The position numbers and the translations under genes are program-made. Below the pieces are notes generated by a model, which saw only the letters and a list, made by a program, of their open reading frames with translations, made no database searches and was not told the origin of the DNA. DNA of 16,153 nt from Tritrichomonas foetus (Eukaryota > Parabasalia > Tritrichomonadida > Tritrichomonadidae): the NCBI GenBank assembly GCA_001839685.1, contig MLAK01001416.1, positions 1 through 16,153 on the forward strand, read 5' to 3'. Position 1 is the stretch's first letter. Every line of letters starts with the position of its first letter. Positions 7,816 through 15,563 of the stretch are shown piece by piece.

Positions 7816-9465
7816 ATGGAAAAGGTATCGGATAACCTAATCTACAACCCAATGAAAGCTGGACTTTCTAGTGTTGATAAAGACGAAATATCCAAAAAAA
7901 TTGTCGAAGCTTCGAAACATACAAAATATTTCGCAAAGCAAACCAAAAAATCCAAAGAACTTGAAAAAGGAGTTGAAGATCTCCAAAAGAAATTAAAGAA
8001 TGCCACAAAATCTCAACTCGATTTAGCAAAACTAAAAGTTGATGCATATATCACAGCATTAACAAAGAAGAGGAAATTAAATACAACTATTTTTCATGCG
8101 GATCTCGATTCATTTTTCGCTTCTGTTGAAGAATTGGATGACCCTTCTTTAAAAGGCATCCCATTTGCCGTTGGAGGGAGTAATGAACAGGGAATTTGCT
8201 CCACATCGTCCTATGAGGCAAGAAAATTTGGTGTAAGATCAGGTATGGCTGTGTTTATCGCGTTAAAATTATGTCCTAATTTAAAGATTGTACCTTCTCA
8301 TAGAGAAAGATATATTGAAATGTCTGAACAAGTTCAATCATTGTTTACAAATTATGATTCAAAGTTTACTTCTTTTGGTTTAGATGAAGCTGCTATGAAT
8401 GTAACTCAGAAAATTGAAGAAACTGGTAAGACTGCTATAGAACTTGCTCAAGAACTTCAAAAAGCAGTTTATGAAAAGACAAAACTTACAATATCAATTG
8501 GAATAGCTCTAACATATCAATTAGCCAAAATTGCAAGTGATATTAATAAGCCAAATGGAATTTACGAAATTCCTAATGATCCAGATGAAGTTGATAAGTT
8601 TATTTGGAATTTACCAATCAGAAAAGTTCCTGGTATTGGTGGAGTTACTGAAAAGAAACTCAATGGAATTAATGTTTTAAAAATGTCCGATGTATATGAA
8701 CATCGAGCTGAAATTTGGTTTTTATTTCGAGAAGCATTTTGTTCATTTTTATTTTCTTCTCTTGTTGGTGTAACCTATGAACCCAAAGTTGAAGATGCAA
8801 AATCTATATCTAAAGAAGAAACTTTCAAACCAACAAGTGACCTTGTATTTCTTTTAGAGAGAGTCGAAAATATGTGTGAAAAACTCGCTCTAAAAATACA
8901 AAGAGGAAGAATTAATTGCAAAACTGTAACTGTTAAATTTAAAACATCAACTTTTCAAGAAATAACTAGAGCTCTTACCCTTGACCAATACACATCGTCG
9001 ATTTCTTCGATAAGAGATGCAGCAGTGAAAATTCTAATGGATGAACATAATCAGAAACATCATTCATTAAGACTAATTGGTGTGAGAGTGTCAAATTTGG
9101 TTTATCCTGGTCAAAAAATCCAAAAGTCTTTAACTGATTGGGTCATCAAAGGGCAAACTGTATATACACAAAACCAAAAAACATCAGCTGTGGTACAAGT
9201 CAATGAAATTGATACATCTCTTCCAGAAGAAACAAATTTGATTGAGATTGAAAAAACAACAATAGAATCGGATAATCTACCAGATCAATCCAAAAATATT
9301 ATAAAGGGAATTGAAAAATATTTCACCCAAAGTTTTTTAGAAGAACAAAAAATGAAAGAAAAACAATGCTCAAAATGGCAATCAAGTTCCTTGAAGAAAA
9401 AAGAAATTAAAAAAGATAATAAAATAACCCTTTCTACATATTTTGATAAGAATGATGAAAAGTGA
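7816..9465 (+). CDS. POLK: DNA polymerase kappa (Y family)
   Basis: A 549-residue translesion DNA polymerase acting in the nucleus to extend past damaged template bases. The N-clasp typical of kappa is present (about 1-88: NPMKAGLSSVDKDEI, then helices). The palm follows with HADLDSFFASVE (metal ligands D96, D98) and FGLDEA (D190, E191). Position 101, the ribonucleotide-excluding steric gate that is Tyr in human Pol kappa, is Phe. Also visible are STSSYEARKFGVRSGM in the fingers, SIGIALTYQLAKIASDINKPNG (about 227-248), thumb helix-hairpin-helix VPGIGGVTEKKL (271-282) and the little-finger domain (about 330-430). The tail lacks the UBZ zinc fingers of animal Pol kappa but ends in KITLSTYF (536-543), a PCNA-binding box like the human C-terminal one; QKSLTDWV (436-443) and IKGIEKYF (496-503) are weaker candidates. 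Three stops in a row (TGA TAA TAA) end the frame. It is AT-rich and intronless. Confidence 0.93.
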   Translation: MEKVSDNLIYNPMKAGLSSVDKDEISKKIVEASKHTKYFAKQTKKSKELEKGVEDLQKKLKNATKSQLDLAKLKVDAYITALTKKRKLNTTIFHADLDSFFASVEELDDPSLKGIPFAVGGSNEQGICSTSSYEARKFGVRSGMAVFIALKLCPNLKIVPSHRERYIEMSEQVQSLFTNYDSKFTSFGLDEAAMNVTQKIEETGKTAIELAQELQKAVYEKTKLTISIGIALTYQLAKIASDINKPNGIYEIPNDPDEVDKFIWNLPIRKVPGIGGVTEKKLNGINVLKMSDVYEHRAEIWFLFREAFCSFLFSSLVGVTYEPKVEDAKSISKEETFKPTSDLVFLLERVENMCEKLALKIQRGRINCKTVTVKFKTSTFQEITRALTLDQYTSSISSIRDAAVKILMDEHNQKHHSLRLIGVRVSNLVYPGQKIQKSLTDWVIKGQTVYTQNQKTSAVVQVNEIDTSLPEETNLIEIEKTTIESDNLPDQSKNIIKGIEKYFTQSFLEEQKMKEKQCSKWQSSSLKKKEIKKDNKITLSTYFDKNDEK

Positions 9466-9677
9466 TAATAATACAACATGGGAAAAAAATAGTCGAATAT
9501 ATGAAATAGTAAAAGAATTAAAAGATATAAATATACAACAAATTATCTTTATTTATGTTTATTCCATTATTTTTACTTTTCCCAAAGAAAATTAATATAT
9601 ATATAAAATCTATTTTGTAATGATGAAACTAACTTACAAATAAAAAACAAGGTTAGTATTCACATAAAAAAGAAATG
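9466..9677. other. convergent intergenic gap between Pol kappa and kinase
   Basis: This 212-bp AT-rich spacer separates two genes that face each other, so both transcripts must end here or overlap. It contains a short TA run near 9594-9604. No defined terminator hairpin is visible. Confidence 0.45.
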
Positions 9678-11393
9678 CTATGGCGATTCATATGCATTTG
9701 ATTTATCAAGGAAATCAACCATTCTATTTACTGCAACTGGTCGAGAAAGCCTCCTTTCTGCAATTTTTACAGGAGCAGGCACCATTAATTTTCGAGGCCC
9801 TTTCACATTATTATTATTATTGACATTATTGTTTTGTGAATTTGGAATTTTAGTTCTTGATGATAAAGTGCAATTAAAGCATGGATGGATACAATTTGTA
9901 TTTCCTTGATAAATTGTCTGAATTGGCAGATTTTGAATTTTATTGAAGTTCAAGTTAAACCCAGGATTAACATTTCCATTAGTTGCTTGTGGCTGTGCGT
10001 GAACATTTCGATTCATAATTGCGAATTGAGAATTATTGGTGTGTTTTTTCTTATTATCTTGTTTTTGGAAAAGATCCATTAAGGCTCTCATTTTTTCTTT
10101 AAGCTTATCATTCGCGAGCATTCGATAAATAGCAGTAATTTCCGTATATTCATTTATGAGGATCTGCTGATGGAGTTTCCGACAATCAATTCCGAGATTC
10201 GTCATTTTATCTACAATTTCTTTATCAATTGAACCTTCAACAATGTTGTCACTGAAAATGCTTTGCCCGAAATAGTCTTGAATTAAAGTTGCATATTCTG
10301 TTTGTGAAAACCATGGATGGGCTTTGATTTTATCCAATGTAATTCTTTGTTCAGGAGATTTTACAAGCATTTTCTTTAAAAGATCAACTAAAGTAGGTGA
10401 CATTGCTGGAGGATAATGAACATCAGTGTACACAATTTTTTGAAGCAAACGTTGAACTTGGTCATCTTCATAAGGAAGTTTTCCGGAAACCATTGAGTAG
10501 AGAAGTACACCAGCACTCCAAATATCAGCTGCTCGTGTATAAGGTTGTCCTTTTATCATTTCAGGAGCTGCATAAGCTATAGGTTAGTTAAAATTCGATA
10601 AAAAAATGATTTTTAACATGATTTAAATCCGAACGCACAATCAATATATTAAACAAAATAGATAAACCCATCTGTAATTCCATGAATTAATGATTCTTGT
10701 TATACAATGTTATTATACAATGCTTTTATGCAATATTGCGATACAATATTGTTATACAATGTTGTTATACAATAGAAGGAATAATTCAAGGGAATCACAA
10801 AAATGTACATTCATAAATTGATGAGCCAATCGGAAAAAAATCATGTTTAAAATCATAAATAACATACCTGGAGATCCACATTTTGTTTTGAGATTTGGTT
10901 GCGTTTCAGAGAATTGATTCGAGAGACCAAAATCAATAATTCTGATATTGTTATATCTATCAAGTAAAACGTTTTCGGATTTTAAGTCCCTATGTGCTAT
11001 GAATTGATCAAGATGCAAATATTCTAAAGCGAAAATCAATTCGGAGAAATAAATTCTTGCGTGCGCTTCTGCTAATCCACATTTGGAATTAACGTATTCC
11101 AAAATTGATCCATTTTCAGCATATTCCATTGCAATAAAGTGGTATTCGTCGTTATCAAAAGCATCAATGAATTCGATAATAAATGGGTGATGCATTTTTT
11201 TAAGTAATGAAATTTCTCTTTCAAAGCGAGTTTTCATGTCTTTGGTCTTGATCGATGCTCTCTCAATTGCTTTTATGGCAACTTCCAATTTGGTTATTTG
11301 ATGTTTTGCCAACCATACTGAAGCGAAGGCTCCGCTGCCTAGTTTACGAATGAATATATAGCCATTGATAACTGTATCTGGTGCAAGGCTCAT
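9678..11393 (-). CDS. SNF1/MARK-like CAMKL kinase, two exons
   Basis: A spliced Ser/Thr kinase of 474 residues. Exon 1 is 11393-10868 and exon 2 is 10576-9678 (stop TAG). Joining them gives 1425 bases in frame and restores the activation segment KTKCGSPAYAAPE across the junction, with Ala176 split between exons. Motifs: LGSGAFASVWLAKH (18-31), K41, E60, HRDLKSEN (134-141, D136), DFG (D154), T170 at the site LKB1-type kinases phosphorylate in AMPK relatives, APE (179-181). After the kinase domain (12-265) a helical UBA-like or autoinhibitory segment (about 292-330) matches the MARK/SNF1 layout. The tail is low complexity with an Asn run (424-432) and a small Cys cluster, CIHPCFNC (404-411). 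Read without splicing, exon 1 would add 37 foreign residues and stop. Partners are unknown. The gene is convergent with Pol kappa. Confidence 0.9.
10577..10867 (-). other. spliceosomal intron, trichomonad type, 291 bp
   Basis: Read on the minus strand the intron starts with GTATGT (10867-10862) after exon sequence CCAG and ends with ACTAACCTATAG (10588-10577). The 12-nt 3' element combines branch-site ACTAAC and the terminal AG, as in Trichomonas vaginalis introns, where it is usually ACTAACACACAG. It is a phase 1 intron. Removal restores CGSPAYAAPE exactly, which is strong evidence that it is genuine. Known T. vaginalis introns are shorter, mostly below 200 nt; the extra length here includes a 13-bp tandem array (10699-10773). 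Confidence 0.93.
10699..10773. repeat. 13-bp minisatellite, about 5.8 copies, inside intron
   Basis: Unit consensus on the plus strand is GTTATACAATGTT. Units lie at 10699-10711, 10712-10724, 10725-10737, 10738-10750, 10751-10763 and a partial at 10764-10773. Units 1 and 5 are identical; units 2, 3 and 4 differ at two to three bases. The core ATACAAT is kept in five of six units (ATGCAAT in unit 3). The array lies fully inside the intron, away from both splice signals. Confidence 0.85.
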
Positions 11394-12363
11394 GATCCAA
11401 ATTTGTTCGTTCTATTAAAATAGAAAAATGATTGTATGGGTTGTTTATTACAATTAATTAAATAATATTGAATTTATTGAAAGAGTTTATAAAAAATTGA
11501 TAAAATGTTAAATAACGCTATTAAATTTGAATAGATTTATTTGTTTATTTCTATGTAATATCAGAAATTATTCCCAAAAACTTATCAAAAAATCAGGCGA
11601 ATTTTGAATTTCTTTTTTTTTTTTCTTATTCATTAGATTTATTTAAAAAGTTTAGATGATTCAGCAATCTTTAGAAAATTTAACCATCATACAAAATTCA
11701 GAGATGAGAAATTTAACTTCTTCAAAAGACGAATAAATGATGACTTTTTCTTTTCTTAGTCTATCACATTTTTATCTATCTCAGATTCTTAAAATCTCAT
11801 ATCATGTTGAATTCCATAGTGTTTTTAGGTGTGTGAATCATGACATTTTTCTCGATTAGTTTTTCTTATCTCTGTTTACTTTATCAGAACCCTAGAAAAA
11901 GTGATAATAATATCATATAAACTTCTCAAAAATGGCCATTGTTACTTATTCAAAAGATAATTATCATTATGGATTATTTATCGTACTCATCTGTCGATAA
12001 GGCGAAATATAAAATACCAAACTTTTATCTTCATCATGTAAGAAAGCAATTTTGAAAAAGAAAAGGCCACTCTTGTATTTTAGACACATTTTCCCTCATC
12101 TGTAACGAATTTGTGAATATTAGTCGAACTTTTTCTATGGAAAAGGATAATTGTATGAAATTGTCCATAATTTACACACAGATAAATTTTGGGTTAAATC
12201 ATAGGTGAATTTATTTACTCAAATTGAATGATTACCGTGATGTAGTGACCTGACCATTAATTTTCACTTTTTCACATCTTTACGATTCCCAACACCCGAA
12301 TAATTTTACCTATTTTGAAAAACTCTATTCGAAAATTATTAGTATTTGTAAAAAACTCAAAAA
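11394..12363. other. divergent intergenic gap, 970 bp
   Basis: This gap lies between the start of the minus-strand kinase and the start of the plus-strand ArfGAP, so it should hold both promoters. There is a T-rich run at 11612-11625. A third copy of the 13-mer AAAGTGATAATAA sits at 11898-11910, preceded by CTAG as at 6934. TTATCG (11978-11983) and CGATAA (11995-12000) form a 6-bp inverted repeat. TTCGAAAATTATTA (12328-12341) lies close to the ArfGAP start and resembles sequence before the BTB start. A 22-codon frame at 11932-12000 is too short to call a gene. Confidence 0.45.
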
Positions 12364-13557
12364 ATGACAACACCTCAGCAGAAGCAACACATGAAAATTA
12401 TTCGCGGGCTTATGAATAACCCAGCCAATAAGAAATGTGCCGATTGCGGTGAACCAGTTGCAGCTAACGTCGATGTAACCCACGGAATTTTTGTTTGTAC
12501 CTCATGCAGTGGTATTCACCGCGAGTTTGGCGACCGTATCAAAAGTGTTTCCATGGCATCCTTTACACAAGACGAAATAAACCTTCTCCAATCCCAAAAT
12601 AACGACGATTTCAATGCTCAATGGCTTGCCAAGTTCAACAAGAATACTGACCGCGCAATTTCCCAGGGTGCAAGCGATAACCAGCGCAGACAATATTTGA
12701 TCGCAAAATACCAAGAGAAAAGGTGGTATTCAAAAGGCGGAGGAGGACACAGGTCTCGCCATCCTTCACAACCAGCGGCAGCTCCAGCTCCATCCCATCA
12801 TCAGCCAGCTCCGTCAAATCCATATAACAACGCCCCCCAACAAAATTCAAATCCATTCAATAACAATCCATTCACTTCTCAACCAAATCAACAACCGCAA
12901 ACAAACCCATTCAATTCTCAACCAGCTCAAAACGCAAGCAATCCATTCCAAGCCAATCCATTTAATAATAGTCAGCCAGCTCCAGCCGCCCCACAGCAGA
13001 ACCAGCAATGGTCTCCTTTCGCTGGACAGGCCGGCCAACCGCAACAACAACCACAACAACAGACTTACCACGACGACTTACTCGATCTCGATTTCGATAA
13101 TCCCGCCAACCCACAGGTTCAAAGACAGCAACAGCAGCAGGCCCAGCATAACCAACTGAGGGGTCTTGTTGGTCTCATCGACGATGCACCACCAGCAACC
13201 TTAAACGGTCAACCAAATATTAACGCATTGAGAGAATCAGGCCTTGGTGGAAATACTGCACCAAACTACAACATGACAATGCTCAGCATGCAGGGATTCG
13301 GAAACATGGGTCAAATGAGGCCATTTGGCGCTTTCCCAGGTGCGCCAATGGGTGGGGCGCCAATGGGCGGTCCAATGGGAGGATACCCAGGTGGTCCGAT
13401 GGGTGGAGCACCAATGGGTGGAATGCCGGGAGCTTACCCAGCAGGTCAAATGGGCGGAATGGGAGCGCCGATGGGTGGAATGAACCAGTTCGGCGGAGCA
13501 CCAGGCGGATTCAACCAAGGGGGCTACGGACAACAAAACCCATTTGGTGGAAGATAA
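12364..13557 (+). CDS. ArfGAP with NPF motifs and clathrin box
   Basis: A 397-residue GTPase-activating protein for Arf, controlling vesicle coats in the cytoplasm. The ArfGAP zinc finger covers about residues 10-125: C25-x2-C28, C45-x2-C48 and the arginine finger R53 in GIHREFG. After a Pro/Gln/Asn-rich linker come NPF tripeptides at 163, 168, 181, 193, 198 and 392 (plus NPY at 152), the known ligand of EH domains in Eps15-type endocytic adaptors. LLDLD (239-243) fits the clathrin-box consensus. The C-terminus (about 310-397) is Met/Gly/Pro-rich with repeated PMGG. This layout resembles the AGFG and SMAP groups and points to clathrin-linked endocytosis or recycling (inference). The gene is visibly richer in GC and in preferred codons than its neighbours, suggesting high expression. 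The stop TAA overlaps a TAAA that may be the poly(A) signal. Confidence 0.92.
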   Translation: MTTPQQKQHMKIIRGLMNNPANKKCADCGEPVAANVDVTHGIFVCTSCSGIHREFGDRIKSVSMASFTQDEINLLQSQNNDDFNAQWLAKFNKNTDRAISQGASDNQRRQYLIAKYQEKRWYSKGGGGHRSRHPSQPAAAPAPSHHQPAPSNPYNNAPQQNSNPFNNNPFTSQPNQQPQTNPFNSQPAQNASNPFQANPFNNSQPAPAAPQQNQQWSPFAGQAGQPQQQPQQQTYHDDLLDLDFDNPANPQVQRQQQQQAQHNQLRGLVGLIDDAPPATLNGQPNINALRESGLGGNTAPNYNMTMLSMQGFGNMGQMRPFGAFPGAPMGGAPMGGPMGGYPGGPMGGAPMGGMPGAYPAGQMGGMGAPMGGMNQFGGAPGGFNQGGYGQQNPFGGR

Positions 13558-14007
13558 ACTAAATAAAACACACTTTTCACGTTTTTGTAATCTGTATTAA
13601 CGGTTATTTGACCATATTTTCAATGAAATTGACCATGGTTTGTTTGAGATTACTAATGAATATAAGTGAAATATTGGCCTGGAGGAAGGAAGTTTCGATA
13701 AACTTGGTGTTATTGATATGAAGAAGTTTTAGAATACAGTATATTTAATATTAAAATGAAATAGAAGTTAATAGGATAGAATGGTCAGAATTTTTGATGA
13801 ATGAGATTCCTTTTTTTTCGTCTCAATGATGAAGTTAGTAAGTTCTTTGAATATATTAATTGGTCGACTCAATATGTTTAGATTAAACATCATATCATCT
13901 TTGGATTGGAATGAAAAGCGCCTTTTGATGTTTTTCCTCAACATTTTCAATTATTTATTTTTTTGGAAATTCTCTAAACGGTTTCTAAAATCCAAAAATC
14001 GACACTC
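13558..14007. other. intergenic gap with small hairpin
   Basis: This 450-bp AT-rich gap has no supported gene. A perfect 7-bp stem ATGTTTA/TAAACAT with a 3-base loop lies at 13874-13890. Overlapping short frames of about 60 codons on both strands cover the same bases as this hairpin and are composed of Asn, Ile, Leu, Phe and Lys, as expected of AT-rich noncoding DNA. Confidence 0.45.
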
Positions 14008-14754
14008 ATGAGTGAAGCACGTGCTAATTTTTATAGACCAGAGTACTTACCGCACGATCACTCAAACCTCGATTCAGTGTACGATTATTTGAAGTCCCGC
14101 GTCAACTTTGCACTTCGATCTGCAATCGAATATCCCGCTGTTCTGCCACTTCATCCAAACGCCTCACTTTTCAACGAAATTATATATCTCAGCAAAGCCA
14201 CAGCTTATTACACAAAAGACGATTGGGAAGAATTATTAATTCGAATAAATAAATTAATCGATCAACGAACATTAGACAATAGAAAAGTTCATTTCAAAAT
14301 CGCCCAGCAAACGCAGGAGCTTCTCAAATTAGAAGAAAGCCAGTCAGAAATGAGCGAAGAAAAAATCGAAGCTTTAAATGCAGCACATCAAATCGATCTG
14401 ATCAATACAAGAAAGAGAAACCTAACAAAAGAAATTCAGTGGCTCGAAAAAATGCGCGGTCAGCTTTCAGAAGATCCAAGGGTTGAAGTTATTCGACAGA
14501 AGAGGGCGAAACTTCAGAAATTTGACGATGCGATTACCGATCTCCAAAATTCAAACGCCGGAAGCCTCAAACAATTACAGTGGAGCATCATGAAGAAAGA
14601 AAACGAAATTATTTTATTGGAAGGGGAAATCGAAGCTGTCCAGTCACGTATCGATATGATTGGATCTACTCTACCAGAAGAAGATCTTTTTGAAAAGACG
14701 AGTTATACCACTGAAGAATTAGCTTTACTTGATTATTCTTCTACCGCTGAATAA
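14008..14754 (+). CDS. coiled-coil protein of unknown function
   Basis: A 248-residue protein I do not recognise. The first 65 residues are mixed and include YDYLKSRVNFALRSAIEYP (25-43), which may be a small conserved module. From about 70 to 217 the sequence is Glu/Lys/Gln/Leu-rich with heptad-like spacing (for example LTKEIQWLEKMRGQL 139-153 and IILLEGEIEAVQSRIDMI 201-218), so one or two long coiled coils are likely, with a break near 155-160. The acidic tail ends LALLDYSSTAE. There is no signal peptide or transmembrane helix. Codon use resembles genuine genes here and the frame is much longer than chance. The start is the first ATG, and stop TAA is followed by AA, giving a TAAA. A structural role in the cytoskeleton or a complex is possible but not shown. 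Confidence 0.75.
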   Translation: MSEARANFYRPEYLPHDHSNLDSVYDYLKSRVNFALRSAIEYPAVLPLHPNASLFNEIIYLSKATAYYTKDDWEELLIRINKLIDQRTLDNRKVHFKIAQQTQELLKLEESQSEMSEEKIEALNAAHQIDLINTRKRNLTKEIQWLEKMRGQLSEDPRVEVIRQKRAKLQKFDDAITDLQNSNAGSLKQLQWSIMKKENEIILLEGEIEAVQSRIDMIGSTLPEEDLFEKTSYTTEELALLDYSSTAE

Positions 14755-14852
14755 AAATGTCGAGCTACCTAGACACGCTAAAAGAGATTATTGTGTTTTT
14801 AGAAATTCATTCCTTTTTTGTTTTTGAAGTATGAGTGAGAGTGATTCATGTG

Positions 14853-14870
14853 GATGGTAAAAGGACCATC
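14853..14870. repeat. 6-bp hairpin between coiled-coil gene and tRNA
   Basis: GATGGT (14853-14858) pairs with ACCATC (14865-14870) across six bases. It lies about 30 bp upstream of the tRNA-Pro gene in an otherwise plain 146-bp spacer. Confidence 0.3.
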
Positions 14871-14900
14871 TTGGATAGGAATAGATTGCGGATGTCAGAA

Positions 14901-14972
14901 GGGCAATTAGTCTAGTGGTATGATTCGCGCTTAGGGTGCGCGAGGTCCCGGGTTCAATTCCCGGATTGCCCC
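14901..14972 (+). tRNA. tRNA-Pro (anticodon AGG)
   Basis: The cloverleaf folds cleanly. The acceptor GGGCAAT (14901-14907) pairs with ATTGCCC (14965-14971), and the discriminator is C14972, as usual for eukaryotic proline tRNAs. The anticodon stem CGCGC/GCGCG (14926-14930, 14938-14942) encloses loop TTAGGGT with anticodon AGG at 14933-14935. The T stem CCGGG/CCCGG (14948-14952, 14960-14964) encloses TTCAATT. Internal Pol III promoters are intact: A box TAGTCTAGTGG (14908-14918) and B box GGTTCAATTCC (14951-14961). There is no intron. The genomic sequence does not encode CCA. Confidence 0.97.
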
Positions 14973-15563
14973 GGACTTTTTATTTTTTTTTTTTTTCTAG
15001 TTCAACAAAAGCACCTTGAAAAACAAGGTTGGGAGAAGTTATAGAATTATATCATTCAAATAAAGTGAAAATTACTCATATTTAGTGTTACTAAACTACA
15101 ACATTATGACCAACCAACAAGTTAATTCCTCATAATATGAATTTCGTACCTATCTTTTTGTTTTCATGCCGAATCATAATTTTACTCTTAGAATTCTCTT
15201 CCTTGAGAAATTTCAAATTGAAAACAGCCATATTTTCTGGTTGAACAATTTTTCCTTATCAAAAATTACTATTATTTTGTCTTTCTTTTATTTGAATTCT
15301 TTTTTCTTAATCAAGATTTATAAGTTTACTTTTTTTCATTCAAGACTCGATATTCGGATGCAATTCAATCAGAAGTGTGAAACCCTAACTTTCACAGACA
15401 GATCGTTCCCAAATTTTGATATCTTCTTATGTAGCAGTAGACAAACTAAATAAACCATACTTTGTAAAAATCCGTCTTGGAATTATCGAGACTTCTTTTC
15501 AATCTGAAGCACATCAGGTCTTTTTTCATGATTTTCCAACATTTAAATTTTGAATACATGTCT
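14973..15563. other. spacer between tRNA-Pro and tRNA-like gene
   Basis: After the Pol III terminator this AT-rich stretch contains a 95-codon open frame (15166-15453), rejected as a gene: it is dominated by Phe, Ile, Leu, Asn and Lys, has no recognisable domain, and its T-runs match the surrounding noncoding DNA. I see nothing else. Confidence 0.4.
14977..14996 (+). terminator. Pol III T-tract terminator of tRNA-Pro
   Basis: Five T (14977-14981), one A, then fourteen T (14983-14996) start four bases after the tRNA discriminator. This is the standard RNA polymerase III stop signal, with a long backup run. Confidence 0.85.

Noticed and set aside
9678..10559. Treating the second minus-strand kinase segment as its own gene starting at the ATG at 10559
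   Set aside because: It would lack the whole N-lobe and catalytic loop; splicing to exon 1 rebuilds a complete kinase in frame.
12635..13536. Several 70-100 codon minus-strand frames inside the ArfGAP gene
   Set aside because: They are shadows produced by the GC-richer biased codons and the PMGG repeats of the true gene; the plus frame has a clear zinc-finger domain.
13768..14011. Overlapping 60-codon frames on both strands just before the coiled-coil gene
   Set aside because: They cover the same AT-rich bases with a 7-bp hairpin, which explains their mirror-like peptides. The plus frame ends on the coiled-coil start codon (ATGA), likely by chance.
15166..15453. 95-codon open frame on the plus strand
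   Set aside because: It is composed mostly of Phe, Ile, Leu, Asn and Lys from T- and A-rich DNA, with no domain, no promoter-like context and no composition change from its noncoding flanks.
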